From NCBI GenBank assembly GCA_946902875.1, contig OX336336.1:1520545-1584544 (forward strand): DNA of 64,000 nt, read 5' to 3'. Numbering within the stretch: the stretch's first letter is position 1; every line of letters begins with the position of its first letter. Positions 1 to 11,200 of the stretch are shown in pieces. Source of the DNA: Nematopogon swammerdamellus. Lineage: Eukaryota > Arthropoda > Insecta > Lepidoptera > Adelidae. The translations under genes and the position numbers were made by a program. A model generated the notes under the pieces. That model saw nothing but the letters and a program-made list of their open reading frames with translations, had not been told where the DNA came from and made no database searches.

Positions 1-175
1 ATCAGAGGGGCCACAGCACATGCTCCGACCAGCCAATATCACCTCCGCGAAGATAAGTGCCATACCGGAGAATTCCCTTTGGATCGCTGGCTATACATTA
101 TTACATCCAGTAGAGTGGTACCAGCCCAGTCGGGTACAATTTGAGCCTACCACCTACTTAGTGAGGGGCAAGGGA
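1..175 (-). repeat. SINE family S1 (tRNA-Ser/Leu-like head), partial
   Basis: Matches the body of the complete copy at 18760-19145 (CATGCTCCGACCAGCC, ATACCGGAGA, TTGAGCCTACCAC), without the tRNA-like head. It runs into the window edge. Confidence 0.75.
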
Positions 176-420
176 AATAATATTTTCATAGCTTGAATGC
201 TGTTGATTTCGTTAACATTATATAAATAAAATAAATAAATAAATAAATAGCAGTACTAAATACTTGTTTGAGCTTTGTCTCGCGAGCAGAGGTGGTATTG
301 GCTGTGTCTGACTGCCACCGCCCTGAACAGTTGGGCACAGCCATCCATGTCGGTTCTCTACAGGGTGTTTCAGGATAGGGTTTCGTAACTTCAGGGTTCG
401 AAAGAGGTCCATATTTGAAG
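176..420. repeat. AT-rich spacer and dispersed repeat shared with 25560-25745
   Basis: From about 268 the sequence (CTTTGTCTCGCGAGCAGAGG ... CATCCATGTCGGTTCTCT ... TTTCAGGATAGGGTTTC) recurs at 25562-25745. No coding function is seen. Confidence 0.6.
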
Positions 421-1069
421 TGAAGACGAATAGCTCTGAAACTTTTTCCCAGATTTGGTAATTTTACAGTACTTTTTCAAAATTCTAAAACCTTAAATTT
501 GAATGATGTGATAGTTTTCCTTTTAATTTCGATATATTACTACTGCTGTGAATTTTTTCACAATCTAATAACAACCTTTTAGCTGGCAGGGGGTGGGGAC
601 ACTTCACTCTAACAAAAATTTGCACTTAAAAGCTTAATAATTCGCAAATGGATCCCTAAATTGAAAAATGCTTTCCACAAACCAAATATTTTCCAAAGAC
701 CTATCCAACGACATCCCACACGATGGGGTAGACGGAAAAAAAAGTCATCCCCACTTTACGTGTAGGTACTTACCCTAAAAAAAATTATTTCAAAATTTTC
801 ATTTTAAAACTTTGTCGGCGTTATTAATATGTATACCCATACCAAATTATACCTTTCTAGTACTAAGGGTGTCTGAGCTAAGCCGCGGACAGACAGACGG
901 ACATGGCGAAACTATAAGGGTTCCTTTTTGACTACGGAACCCTAAAAAGGACTGAACACAGCCTGTGCTGAATCTAATGAATATTTCATTAGATTCAGCG
1001 CTGTATTTAAGTCCAGCCCTACATAATATGTAGGGCTGGACTTAAATATTTGACTTATATTAGATTACT
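421..1069. other. Gene-free AT-rich stretch with short hairpins
   Basis: No supported gene. At 960-1060 two adjacent inverted repeats occur: TGAATCTAATGAA / TTCATTAGATTCA and TTTAAGTCCAGCCCTACAT / ATGTAGGGCTGGACTTAAA. The part at 860-945 ends in GGGTTCCTTTTTGACTACGGAACCCTAA, a common insect repeat end. Confidence 0.5.
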
Positions 1070-1515
1070 AGCTGTGCCCGCGGCTCCGCCCGCTCTCATA
1101 TTTGAGTTGTCTGCTAACCTCATAAGCCTAGCCTATAGCTGATGGGAAGAATCAAGCTATCCGTACAATTTTGTTTTATTAAAATCGGTTCAGTGGTTCT
1201 AGAGTTATAAGCGGACAGACAGACATACATACATACATACATACATACAGACAGAAATCAGACGTTGGATTTTATTAAAGGTAAGGAAAGGTATAGCTTT
1301 GCCCGCGGCTCCGCCCGCTCTCATATTCACTTCACTGCTAACCTAATAAGCTATTTAGCGTGATAGTAAGTAGCCTATAGTTGATGGGAAGAATCAAGCT
1401 ATCCGTAAATTTTTTTTTTATTAAAATCGGTTCAGTGGTTCTCGAGTTATAAGCGGACAGACAGACATACATACATACAGAAAGCAGACGTTGAATTTTA
1501 TTAAAGGTAAGGACG
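1070..1515 (+). repeat. Two tandem copies of the 'CCCGCGGCTCCGCCCGC' dispersed repeat
   Basis: Units at about 1072-1290 and 1297-1515. Each goes from GCCCGCGGCTCCGCCCGCTC through AAAATCGGTTCAGTGGTTCT and (ACAT)n/(ACAG)n to CAGACGTTG..TTTTATTAAAGG. Further copies lie at 3000-3235, 3362-3595 and 26235-26465. Confidence 0.8.
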
Positions 1516-2999
1516 ATTTATCAAATAATTTGTGACAATTCGAGTACAGTCATTCTACGTCTAAAGAATGCTTACTAAACAATATACATATACAATTGTC
1601 CAATAGTAATAATACTAATTGTTTAGTGATTCGGCTGATCTGTGAATTGTCCGAATGAATAAAATAAAATAAAATACATAAATAAGTAAATATAAAAAAT
1701 ACATAATAATAATACAATAATATAAACACACCCAGGGAGGTACGGAGATATAACTTGAGTATGAGTTATTATTAGTGATATCCCTGATCCGGCGGAGGCA
1801 AATTGTTCCAGCACCGTGGTGCGGCGTATTTGAAGGATCCTTCAAACGCCGCAACAAAATAATGAGTACCTACTTTCTAGTCCTCAAGTTTCTCAAGCCT
1901 ATCTTGTCTTGAAACATTATGTATAAATAAACTCGCATGCAAAATAATTAATCCATATCAAATGTTGTCATCGATCGTAGCTTATCATATCAGCTGTGCG
2001 TGTGTGTTATTTTCTGCACCAAAGACCGCGTCTTGACTGGAGTCATTCACTCCACAGTCCACACTCACCCGACTATAGGACATTGTCACTCTCGCGAGTG
2101 TTGGTGACGTGTAGGTAGGCACAGAGTTCCATTTACACATCTGGGGGGCACGGCACGATCTGTCTGTGGCATCGTAGCTCCCAAACGGATGGACCGATTT
2201 GGATGCGGTTTTATTATTAGAAAGCTAGTTGTGAGTTATGTTTGTAATTAATTAATCAAGTAATTGAGTAATAAAAAAAATTATTATCTTAAAAAGTGGA
2301 CCGAATGAATGCGGTTTTCATTTGAATGCGGTTTTTTTAAAAAAAGCTTGAAATATAGTTAAATTACAAATTTTAAAACCCACGACTCTTAAAAAGTCAA
2401 AAATAATTTGCGTTTACTTACTTAAAGGAGTTGGGGGACCGCTATAAGTACATAAATAAAATATAAAAACACAGAGCTGCGCGGGAATTTATACTTAGCG
2501 GTACCCCGCCGGAATTATTTTTGACTTTTTAAGGGTGGGGGTTTTTTAAATTTGTACTTTTTTACATTATATGTTTTTGATGGTACCTTTATTAGCGCAA
2601 AACCATATTGAAGAAATAATTGGTTTAAAACATACGTTTTTAATTCTTAAATTTTTTAGGGTTCCGTACCTCAAAAGACGAAAAAAACGGAACCGTTATT
2701 TATAGGATCACTATTGTGTCTGTCTGTCTGTTCGTCTATCACTGCTTATTTTCTCCGAATCTACTGACTGAAACAAGTTGAAAATTGACACATGTATGTG
2801 TGTCAAATTTCATATAATTGCATATACTTATAGACGATCTACGACTATAGAGTTTGATGATCAAATAACGGGACGTATAGCGTAAATGATCAAATTTAGA
2901 TTTTGGAGGTAAATTTTTGGAGACAAATTAGAAAGTAATTTTTTTTATAATCGAATGCAATTTGACAAACATCTTTACACCTGATAAGTAGGTACATCC
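1516..2999. other. Gene-free stretch with diverged repeat pieces
   Basis: 2150-2560 is a scrambled copy of the (TG)n/GGGGGTT-type repeat better seen at 20660-21158 (ATGGACCGATTTGGATGCGG, TTAAGTAAGTAAACG-type arms). 2655-2800 holds the GGGTTCCGTACCTCAAAAG repeat. No coding exon is supported. Confidence 0.55.
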
Positions 3000-3600
3000 T
3001 TATTTCCTTACCTTTAATAAAATCCAACGTCTGCTTTCTGTCTGTATGTATGTATGTCTGTCTGTCCGCTTATAACTCGAGAACCACTGAACCGATTTTA
3101 ATACAGTTTGCTTCTAAGGATAGCTTGGTTCTTCCCATCAATTATAGGGTATATTTCATCACGTTAAATGGCTTATGAGGTTAGCAGTGAAGTGAAATAT
3201 GAGAGCGGGCGGAGCCGCGAGCACAGCTAGTATAGTATAATTAATAAGTATTTGTAGTCAGAACTCCCAGTAAAATGGTTAATCTTACTCCTCGTCTTGC
3301 TCTCAAGCTGTTTTCGATAAATTATAAGCGATGTTATTATGTGGATAGTTACTAAAATACTTCCTTCCTTACCTTTAATAAAATCCAACGTCTGCTTTCT
3401 GTCTGTCTGTCTGTCTGTCCGCTTATAACTCGAGAACCACTGAAGCGATTTTAATAAAAAAAAAATATTTACGCATAGCTTGGTTCTTCCCATCATTTAT
3501 AAGCTACGTACTATCACGTTAACTGGCTTATGTATGAGGTTAGCAGAGAAGTCAAATATGAGAGCGGGCGGGGCCGCGGGCACGGCTAGTGTAATAATAT
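3000..3600 (-). repeat. Two copies of the 'CCCGCGGCTCCGCCCGC' repeat, minus strand
   Basis: Copies at 3000-3235 and 3362-3595, same family as at 1070-1515 but reversed, each opening with CCTTTAATAAAATCCAACG and closing with GAGAGCGGGCGG. The two pairs face each other over about 1.5 kb. Confidence 0.8.
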
Positions 3601-4196
3601 TTATGAAAAAATAAATGACCTGAGAAGTTTCTCGCCGGCTCTTCTTCGTGGGTGCAATCGAACCGAATGGAATAAATTGTGATAGATAAACAATAAACAA
3701 TGCTCTCTAAAGCCGCGTCTCCTGTGAATGTTTTTTTCGAAACATTACACAGAAACATCGAAACATTGGGGCGTGGCCATAGACATTTGTATGAAAATGA
3801 TGTTTTTCTGTAATGTTTCGAAAAAACCGGCCAAGTGCGAGTCGAACTCGCGCACCGAGGGTTCCTTGTCGCCATGTCATGGTTAGAGCCACTCTCGCCA
3901 TCTATGGCGTATTATGAAATGCTTCGATGTTAAATGTCATGATTAGCTAAAATTCTTCACACTATATTCGGTAGATGGCGCGCGCGCATACACTTTTTCA
4001 CACACACACTAAAAAAAACTGTGAAATAAAAAAAACTATTCAAAAAAATACAAAAATCGCCTTCAAAAATGAATGAAATAAAAAAAAATCGAACCCTAGA
4101 GTTGAAGGCGGTGGTGCTAAAGCAAGCAAAAATAGCCGACCGCCTTCAACTCTAGAATTTTGAAGGCGGTTTTTATATTTTTTTAAATAGTTTTGT
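3601..4196. repeat. 'GGCCAAGTGCGAGTCG' repeat and a GAAGGCGG hairpin element
   Basis: 3827-4010 carries GGCCAAGTGCGAGTCGAACT..GCACCGAGGGTTCC, repeated through the window. 4095-4170 is a hairpin with arms TAGAGTTGAAGGCGGT / ACCGCCTTCAACTCTA followed by GAAGGCGGTTTTTATATTTT; a second member is at 30635-30810. Confidence 0.7.
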
Positions 4197-4440
4197 CATG
4201 TCGTGCCTTGTGGCCGATAGCTGTTATGTATGGCTCGTGGTGGCTCGTGGTGGCTGTGGCTGGCTGTTCGCGCGCTGCACGCATTATGCGCGCGCATTAC
4301 AAGAACACTTTCCATCTCGTCTATTGAACCCTCGCGGTTCAGTGTGCTTGCAGAATTGCAGCACGTGCTCTCGCGCACATACCTCGGTGTCGTTTTTCCG
4401 ACAATTTCGCCAATTATATAGTAAAATGCGGTAAATATGC
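4197..4440 (+). other. GC-rich island of unknown role, possible 5' exon
   Basis: Sharply more GC-rich than its neighbours, open in two + frames, ending AAAATGCG|GTAAAT, a usable donor. TTCAGTGTGC at about 4338 resembles an insect initiator. No domain is recognised and the link to gene A (about 3.7 kb downstream) is only positional. Confidence 0.2.
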
Positions 4441-4504
4441 GTGTTTTAACCGACGCGACGACGGACTGTCTCTGGGCTCCTTTTGTCTTATTTGCGTGCA
4501 TTGA

Positions 4505-4835
4505 TATTAAGTACCGTGTGGGGCCGGTACTTAAAATGAATAGCCCCACTGCATCTCTCCCCGTGCATGTCGTAAAAGGCATCGATGGTAAAAGGCGACT
4601 ATGGGATAAGGACAAAATGCCGTGCTAACCTTGGCACGATACTTCCACCGAGTCATGCAGCAAGTGGGTCTTCTCGCCTTACTTCCTGCTTGATCGATTG
4701 AATCTTGTTCGAATAGTTACTTTGCGAAATGTGGTGGTCGGTGTTGTGGTGTAATTTACCAGAGTTCTTGCAGCACAACACCGATTACTCTGCTTACCCC
4801 GATTGTCGGGATTTAGCGTGTGTGTATGTATGTAT
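4505..4835 (+). repeat. 'ACCGTGTGGGGCCGGTAC' dispersed repeat
   Basis: Runs from ACCGTGTGGGGCCGGTAC through CCCCACTGCATCTCTCC, GAGTCATGCAGCA and CAACACCGATTACTCTGC to CCCCGATTGTCGGGAT. Other copies: 12175-12480 (-), 25030-25265 (+), 33325-33560 (-), 39110-39370 (+), partial at 18205-18290 and 62225-62320. Confidence 0.82.
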
Positions 4836-5115
4836 GATATTATTCGTATTTGTGCAATATTTTATAATATATGTACCGTGTGGGTCTGAAACTTTGTTTT
4901 ATAGATAGCACGATATATTGTGGGCGTCGAGCCGAACAGGTACCCATTAGGTGTCTGACGACGCCCACGGACGGTCGGTCGTATGCAGGGATTGCGAATG
5001 TTCGTTCTTGTAGCATAACACCAATCATTCTGCTTGCCCTGATTGTAGCGATACAGTGTCTTGCCAACAGCGATGTTGGTATGTTTGTTATGTTTATGTT
5101 TGTTTATTATTCTAA
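4836..5115 (-). repeat. 3' end of a LINE-like element, minus strand
   Basis: CGAGCCGAACAGG..CATTAGGTGTCTGACGACGCCC..GGACGGTCGGTCG is a diverged form of the 3' tail seen at 31340-31690 and 45575-45800, where an endonuclease/RT C-terminus can still be read. No readable frame is left here. Confidence 0.5.
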
Positions 5116-6642
5116 TAATAAATAATGGAAAGTTTATATTTTTTATATGTTTATATTTTTTATATTAATTTTAGGTATATATTTGTATTTTTATACTTTG
5201 TATATGTGAAATTAATGTAAATATTGTAAAGGTGTTAATAAAGAAATAATGGAAATAGAAACCGGAGGGTTAGAAAGTGTAATATCTCTTTAATATTTAA
5301 TCCCGGATATATTCAAATACGAAAAACCTCGGTATTACTCGTATTTACATAATAAGTACTAAGGAGATCTTAGTCATTAATTACCCACCTTAATTTTATA
5401 ACAAATAAAGAGTATTATTAAAAATCGTAGGTATTACATTATATTTCAAGTAGGTAAGTAGTTAGTTTTGAAACAATTTTCCTACCCGAGCGTTGGTAAC
5501 CCTATCTAAAGCCCATAAGAGTGAGTGCTACTAATACCCATAGCACCAACTGGGAAGTGGACCTACAGTAAACTTGCATGATATCATTGATCAACTGGTC
5601 TGACTACGCACCGTTATCTAGTACCGCCGCGCCGGTTATTACTAGTCCAACAGGTCGACATTCTTCCGGACCGCTTACTGAGGAAGGGTAACTGCAGCAA
5701 GAACATTTTCACATTGCGAAAACCCGCTGACCGCTTATTAGGTTCCCTAGTAACGACTCCATCTATACAAGTATACCGTTTGAGGACAACGATACGCTAC
5801 GCCTGCTTCTAGAGCAGTAGCGACTCCTGGGGCTGAGTATTGGGTTGGCTCTGGCTAAGGATTTTTTTTATAATTTCATAACTTACGCGTTTTTATTTCT
5901 ACCACAATGAGTTCAAAAACTGAAAGACCATAATATTCCCTTTTGCTGTCTTTATGTACAGACTTCAAATTCGACAAACTTGGGCAAGGGCGAGCGTTTT
6001 GAACAATTAAAAGTTTTTTCAGAAAATGTCCTCTTTGAGAATTGTTTTTCGAAAAGATCTTCTATATTTCGCACCGCAGTTTGCCATTATTATTACCAAT
6101 AAGTAATCACTTAAAAAAATCGCACAACATTCATCCATAACAGGTCCATCCATACCTACAAAACGGAATATAATGCAGCTATCAAATCGCGAGATTTTGT
6201 TTACAAAGCAGTCACGCATACGCTGCCGCAGCAGCGCACATGGGGGCACAAAGGGGGACATCGGCCCGGCGCCGCTTGTATGGAATACGATGGCGCTTCA
6301 AATGTAGCCAACCGGCCAATGAATGCCTTGATGTGTTGTCATTTGTCGCCCGCGTGTGACGCGCGTGAAATTTCAAATTAATTGTAAAATTAAATGTAAC
6401 GGGATTGACGTTTTAGCTTATTCATCGTGGGTTATATAATAAAACCGATATTTTTCACATTTGTTTTTGCTGAATACTTCGATATTAATGCTGGCATTCA
6501 TTTTATTTGGTTTGGCGGCGCCAACCTAGCCAACTTAAAGGAATCGCCGCTGTTCTAGAGAGAACTTTATTATGGAACGTATTCACCGGGAACATTTGCG
6601 GGGCGAACATTACCCCGATTGTCGGGATACAGCTAGGGCACG
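5116..6642. other. Gene-free stretch
   Basis: AT-rich to 5460, then a moderately GC-rich segment (5480-5860) without an open frame of note. 6019-6260 is open on the minus strand but shows no motif or splice context. I see nothing that supports a gene. Confidence 0.4.
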
Positions 6643-6643
6643 C

Positions 6644-6994
6644 TAGGGTTGCCAACTTTTTTTAAAAGAAATAACGTATTTCTGATTTCAGGGATGTCAA
6701 ATAAAAAGTACAGTCTAATAAAAAAAGTATTATTTATTTAAATTAAAAAAAAAATATTTTTAGTGCTCTCTGGACGTTTCAGCAGTGATTAGGTATTTTG
6801 AATACACTTTATGATGCACTGCATTCGATTACTGAAGTGCTGTTACTTAGTTTATGTTTCATTTCACACATTGTTTGAACTTTAAGGTTGAATTAAAGTA
6901 TTTTCGCGTACTTTATTGCTATTCAAAAGTTTAAAGTACGGAGACCTAAAATAACGTAAGATACATTATTTTAAAGTACGGTTGGCAACCCTAA
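6644..6994. mobile_element. Small TIR element (MITE-like)
   Basis: Bounded by perfect 13-bp inverted ends TAGGGTTGCCAAC / GTTGGCAACCCTA, about 350 bp, no coding. A target duplication is not clear. The ends resemble the TAGGGTTAC element at 17074-17515. Confidence 0.65.
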
Positions 6995-7039
6995 CAGCGT
7001 ACTGATAAAGATTTGGGTAATATTTTGGTATCGAGTGGC

Positions 7040-7250
7040 GGGGTTGCTGAGTCGGAGGGGCCAAAGCACATGCTCCGCCCGGGCAAGGGAAGGGACCTAC
7101 AGTTTTACACCGCTTCCGAACGGTGAAGCAGCAGGTGTATGCACGTAAATTTTTCCGTCAGAAAAAAACTCCTTGGTACACGCCGACCGGATTCGAACTC
7201 GGACCTCTCGCATGAGAAGCCGACGCCCAAACCACTCGGACATTGTTCCC
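7040..7250 (-). repeat. SINE S1 copy with internal deletion
   Basis: tRNA-like head at 7178-7245 (minus strand: GGTTTGGGCGTCGGCTTCTC, then TTCGAATCCGGTCGG), joined to the body with the middle part missing. Confidence 0.75.
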
Positions 7251-7299
7251 CGTGAGTACCTACGACACTACTTACTAGTAATTACATCAAATAAAAAAA

Positions 7300-7475
7300 A
7301 AACGGCCAAGTGCGAATCGGACTCGCGCACCGAGGGTTCCGTGCCACTGCGTAATTGGCCGAATCACGGTCAGCCTCCAACGGTCAAACGGTCACCCACC
7401 CAAGTACTGACCGCGCCGAGGTGTGCTTATGATCACGAACGACAGTCGACCGATCTCACCACTGAGCTATCGAAT
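7300..7475 (-). repeat. SINE S2 (5S/tRNA-like) head, minus strand, next to a GGCCAAGTGCGA repeat
   Basis: GATAGCTCAGTGGTGAGATC and GGGTGACCGTTTGACCGTTGG can be read on the minus strand: the tRNA-like A box and the 5S-like box of family S2. The head alone is present. Confidence 0.7.
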
Positions 7476-8145
7476 GTAATAATGTAAAAGTAGAACGAGT
7501 ATAATTATGAAAAATGAAATCAGAATGTAATAATGTAAAAGTAGAAGGAGAATAAATTATGAAGAAAGAATTCAGAATGTATTAATGTAAAAGTAGAAGG
7601 AGTATAAATTAAGAAAGAAATCAGCATGTAATAATGTAAAAGTAGAAGGAGTATAAATGAAGAAAGAAATCAGAATGTAATAAATAATGTAAAAGTAGAA
7701 GGAGAATAAATTATGAAGAAAGAATTCAGAATGTATTAATGTAAAAGTAGAAGGAGTATAAATGAAGAAAGAATTCAGAATGTAATAATGTAAAGTAGAA
7801 GGAGTATAAATTAAGAAAGAAATGAGAATGTAATAATGTAAAAGTAGAAGGAGAATAAATTATGAAGAAAGAATTCAGAATGTATTAATGTAAAAGTAGA
7901 AGGAGTATAAATGAAGAAAGAATTCAGAATGTAATAATGTAAAAGTAGAAGGAGTATAAATTAAGAAAGAAATCAGAATGTAATAATGTAAAAGTAGAAG
8001 GAGAATAAATTATGAAGAAATAATTCAGAATGTATTAATGTAAAAGTAGAAGGAGTATAAATGAAGAAAGAATTCAGAATGTAATAATGTAAAAGTAGAA
8101 GGAGTATAAATTATGAAGAAAGAATTCAGAATGTAATAATTTAAA
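7470..8145 (+). repeat. 52-bp satellite array (about 13 units) ending at gene A exon 1
   Basis: Units of 48-52 bp of the form AATGTAATAATGTAAAAGTA..GAAGGAG.ATAAATTATGAAG..AATTCAG. Three unit types (TTATGAAGAAAG, AAATGAAGAAAG, TTAAGAAAGAAAT) alternate in blocks, a higher-order pattern. Intronic or upstream to gene A. Confidence 0.92.
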
Positions 8146-8163
8146 AGTTGAATGTGTTCACAG

Positions 8164-8249
8164 TGGTGGACGCGTGGGGTCGCTACGAGCCAGGACTCCT
8201 GGGCGGCAACACATTTTGGATCGGGTCCAAGGATCAATGTCTGCAAATG
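8164..8249 (+). CDS. Gene A exon 1 (first visible): NRF domain
   Basis: Encodes VVDAWGRYEPGLLGGNTFW, the typical NRF-domain block 'DA.G....GLL.GN', then a Cys in KDQCLQM. The acceptor is TTCACAG, the donor ATG|GTACGA. It starts with two bases, so an upstream exon ending in phase 1 must exist. The acceptor sits directly against the end of a 52-bp satellite array, which leaves an unusually purine-rich, pyrimidine-poor 3' intron end. Confidence 0.8.
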
Positions 8250-11200
8250 GTACGATTTCAAATAAATATATACAAATCGGTTTATATTGTAAAGAAACAA
8301 CTTAAAACTATTTACAACTACCATCGCATTTTACTTACAAAAAAACGGCGAAGTAAGTACGAGTTGGACTGGCACAACGAAGATTCCGCGAGATAAAAAA
8401 AATGTTGATTTTTTTTTAACATTTAACACAACACAATTTTATGACACTTAATGTGTGGCAAGGGCGGTTTACTCCAGTCAACCCGGTGGACCTATGTACA
8501 TTTTTACATGGATTCCGAACCATGGAGCAGTGGGAGAAGGTATGCACGTAATTTTGTTTTTCAAATCAGCAAAAAAAAAACTCATTGGTACACGCGCCCG
8601 TTGGATTCGAACCACGGACCTCTCGCAAGAGAAGCCGACGCCCAGACCAATCGGCCACTCGCCGCTTACGTATAAATTTTCGTAAAAAAAATAGGTTACT
8701 TTCTATGGGGACCCCCTTAATTTTTTTAGATTTCCGTATCCTGTACGGAAGCCTATTACTAAGCCTACGCCGTCTGCCTGTCCGTCCGTCCGTCCGTCCG
8801 TCCGCGTGTCTCTCTGTGTGTCTGTCCGAGGGCTGTATCTCTTGAACCGTAATAGGTAACTCGTTGAAATTTTCAGACAATATGTGTTATTATGGCGTAT
8901 ATAACAACAAATAATAAAAAATAGAAAAAATAAAAAATTAAGGGGGCTCCCATACAATAAACGTGTTTTTTTTCAATGTTTTTTTTTGTGGTGCCGAAAC
9001 CTCGGTGCGCGCGTCCGACTCGCACTTGGCCGGTTTTTTCTACTTTGTTTATTATTTGTTGTTATAACCGCCATAACATCACTATTCTGTCAAAATTTCA
9101 ACCGGCTAGTTATTACGGTTCCAAAGCTGCAGCAGTACGACAGACAGACAGACGGGGCGTAGGCTTAGTAATAGGCTTTCGTACGGGGTACGGACAGAAA
9201 CCTAAAACAACCGGCCAAGTGCGAGTCGAACACGCGCACCGAGGATTCTGTATCGCCATGTCATGGTCAGCGCCACTCACGCCATCTATGGCGTGTTTTA
9301 TGTAATGCTTCATATTAGTTTAGTTAAAATTAAATGCTTCATTCATACTCTCTTCGGTGGACGGCGCGCATACAGTTTTTAGTTTCTTGTAAAAAAATTA
9401 CGGGGCCACCGTAAATTTTTTACTTTTTCAATTTTTTATTATTGGTTACATCTATGCCATAATAACACAATATATTCTGTGAAAATTTCAACGGGCTACC
9501 TATTACGGTTCAATAGATACAAGCCCTCGGACAGACAGACAGACAGACGGCATAGGCTTAGTAATAGGGTCCAGTACGACGGATACGGAACCCTAAAAAC
9601 GTAGAATATGAATTAATAAATAATTTATTTATATTTATAAATAAATTATATTTTAAATTTCATATGCGATTTGTTAAATTCGCAGGATAGGCGATTCAAA
9701 GATAGTTCGGACAACACAACCCTGGAGGAGTTGCGGCAAGGGGATTACTTCAGTACGATACAGCGGCAACAAAATCTTTACGGTATTGTAATAATGTTTT
9801 AGTTTATTTATCTGAACTGCATACATACTTATAGACGATCTACGACATGGTGTTTCAGGATAGGCTTGAGAAACTTCAGGAATAGAAAGTACTTACTAGA
9901 AGAAAAAAAATCTTTCGGTAGCTCAGTGTTGCGGTCGGTCGACTGTTGTTAATCACACCTGAGCGCAGTCAGTATTTGGATGAGTGACCGCTCGACCGTC
10001 AGAGTCTGATCGTGGTTCGGATTCCACGTAAAACTGTAGGTCCCTTCCCTTCTTACCTTACTAGGTGGTAGGGTTCATCCCGCCCGGGTTGTTACCACCG
10101 CACTGAATGAAAAGTCGTCGGTCGAAACGGCTACCTATGTAAATAGTTCGTGTTTTCCGTCCAGTTTAGTGTAGCCAACATGAAATGAAGGGAAGCACTG
10201 ACATGGCACCTAGTTCACGCGGTGTTATGGGCTGACATCACGCATGTGATGTGCGGCGATGTAGGCAACCGTGTCAGTTTCCATAAAAAAAAATCCCCAG
10301 TTGCACTCCGGGAGTGCCGGCAGAAGTGAAAACTTTTTGTATTTCCGAAAATAATTCTTAGGTGGTTATAAAAAAAACTAAACACCCTAAAAAAATTTAA
10401 ACACCGTAACATTGCTTAAAAAAAAAAAACATTTTGAGGGATTCGAACCCATGGTCAAAAAATACAAATCCTACACTCTTACCATTGAGCCACGAAATCA
10501 CATAAACGACCAAATGAATATCGGATTCCCTTGATTCGCTTTCGGCTTTACTGTCACTGAGAGACGAACAGAATTGATCCCGAGCCACTCGTAACTTAAC
10601 CCTTAATGCAATGACTTAAGGTTACATTTTAAATAATAAAAATAAATCTGTCGCTTTTCGAGATCTGACGCGAGTTTAACATTTTTTACCCACCTAAAAA
10701 AGTGCCACGCGCCGCTAAAGAAGTTTTCATTTCAAAAATGCATATGTACAATACTCGCGTGCTGTTCGGAAAAACTGAAGTGGAATTGCAGTTTTAAATT
10801 TTCTTTATCCTATTATCCGATTATATATAACTTGTCTGCTTCAAGTTTTCCGACACGTGGAATACGGATCCCTCCGCCCGCTGGTCGCCGCAGTTCCCGC
10901 TACCCAGCTCATTAACTACAGTTACCAAAAACGCCGCCCTCACAAATACAAAACCTAATTTTTTTTTTGTCACCCTACTGATATACATTCGAGAAGTCAC
11001 AGCAACACCGGCAAACTATAAGTTTTTTTTTACGGATAGCGCGGCATATGGCATCGTTTCACCTACAAGTGGATGTCTCACGATGCCCATGGACATTCTG
11101 TGATGCACGAGGATTTCGAAGTAGACAGATAATAAGTACAAGTATGCTAGATTAGAGAGATTACTATTACTTGTGTTTTTCTGTTTTGCACTTACCTCGG

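Noticed and set aside
7470..8145. Regular repeats that might be read as a CRISPR array
   Set aside because: The units follow each other without unique spacers and the genome is eukaryotic; it is a satellite.
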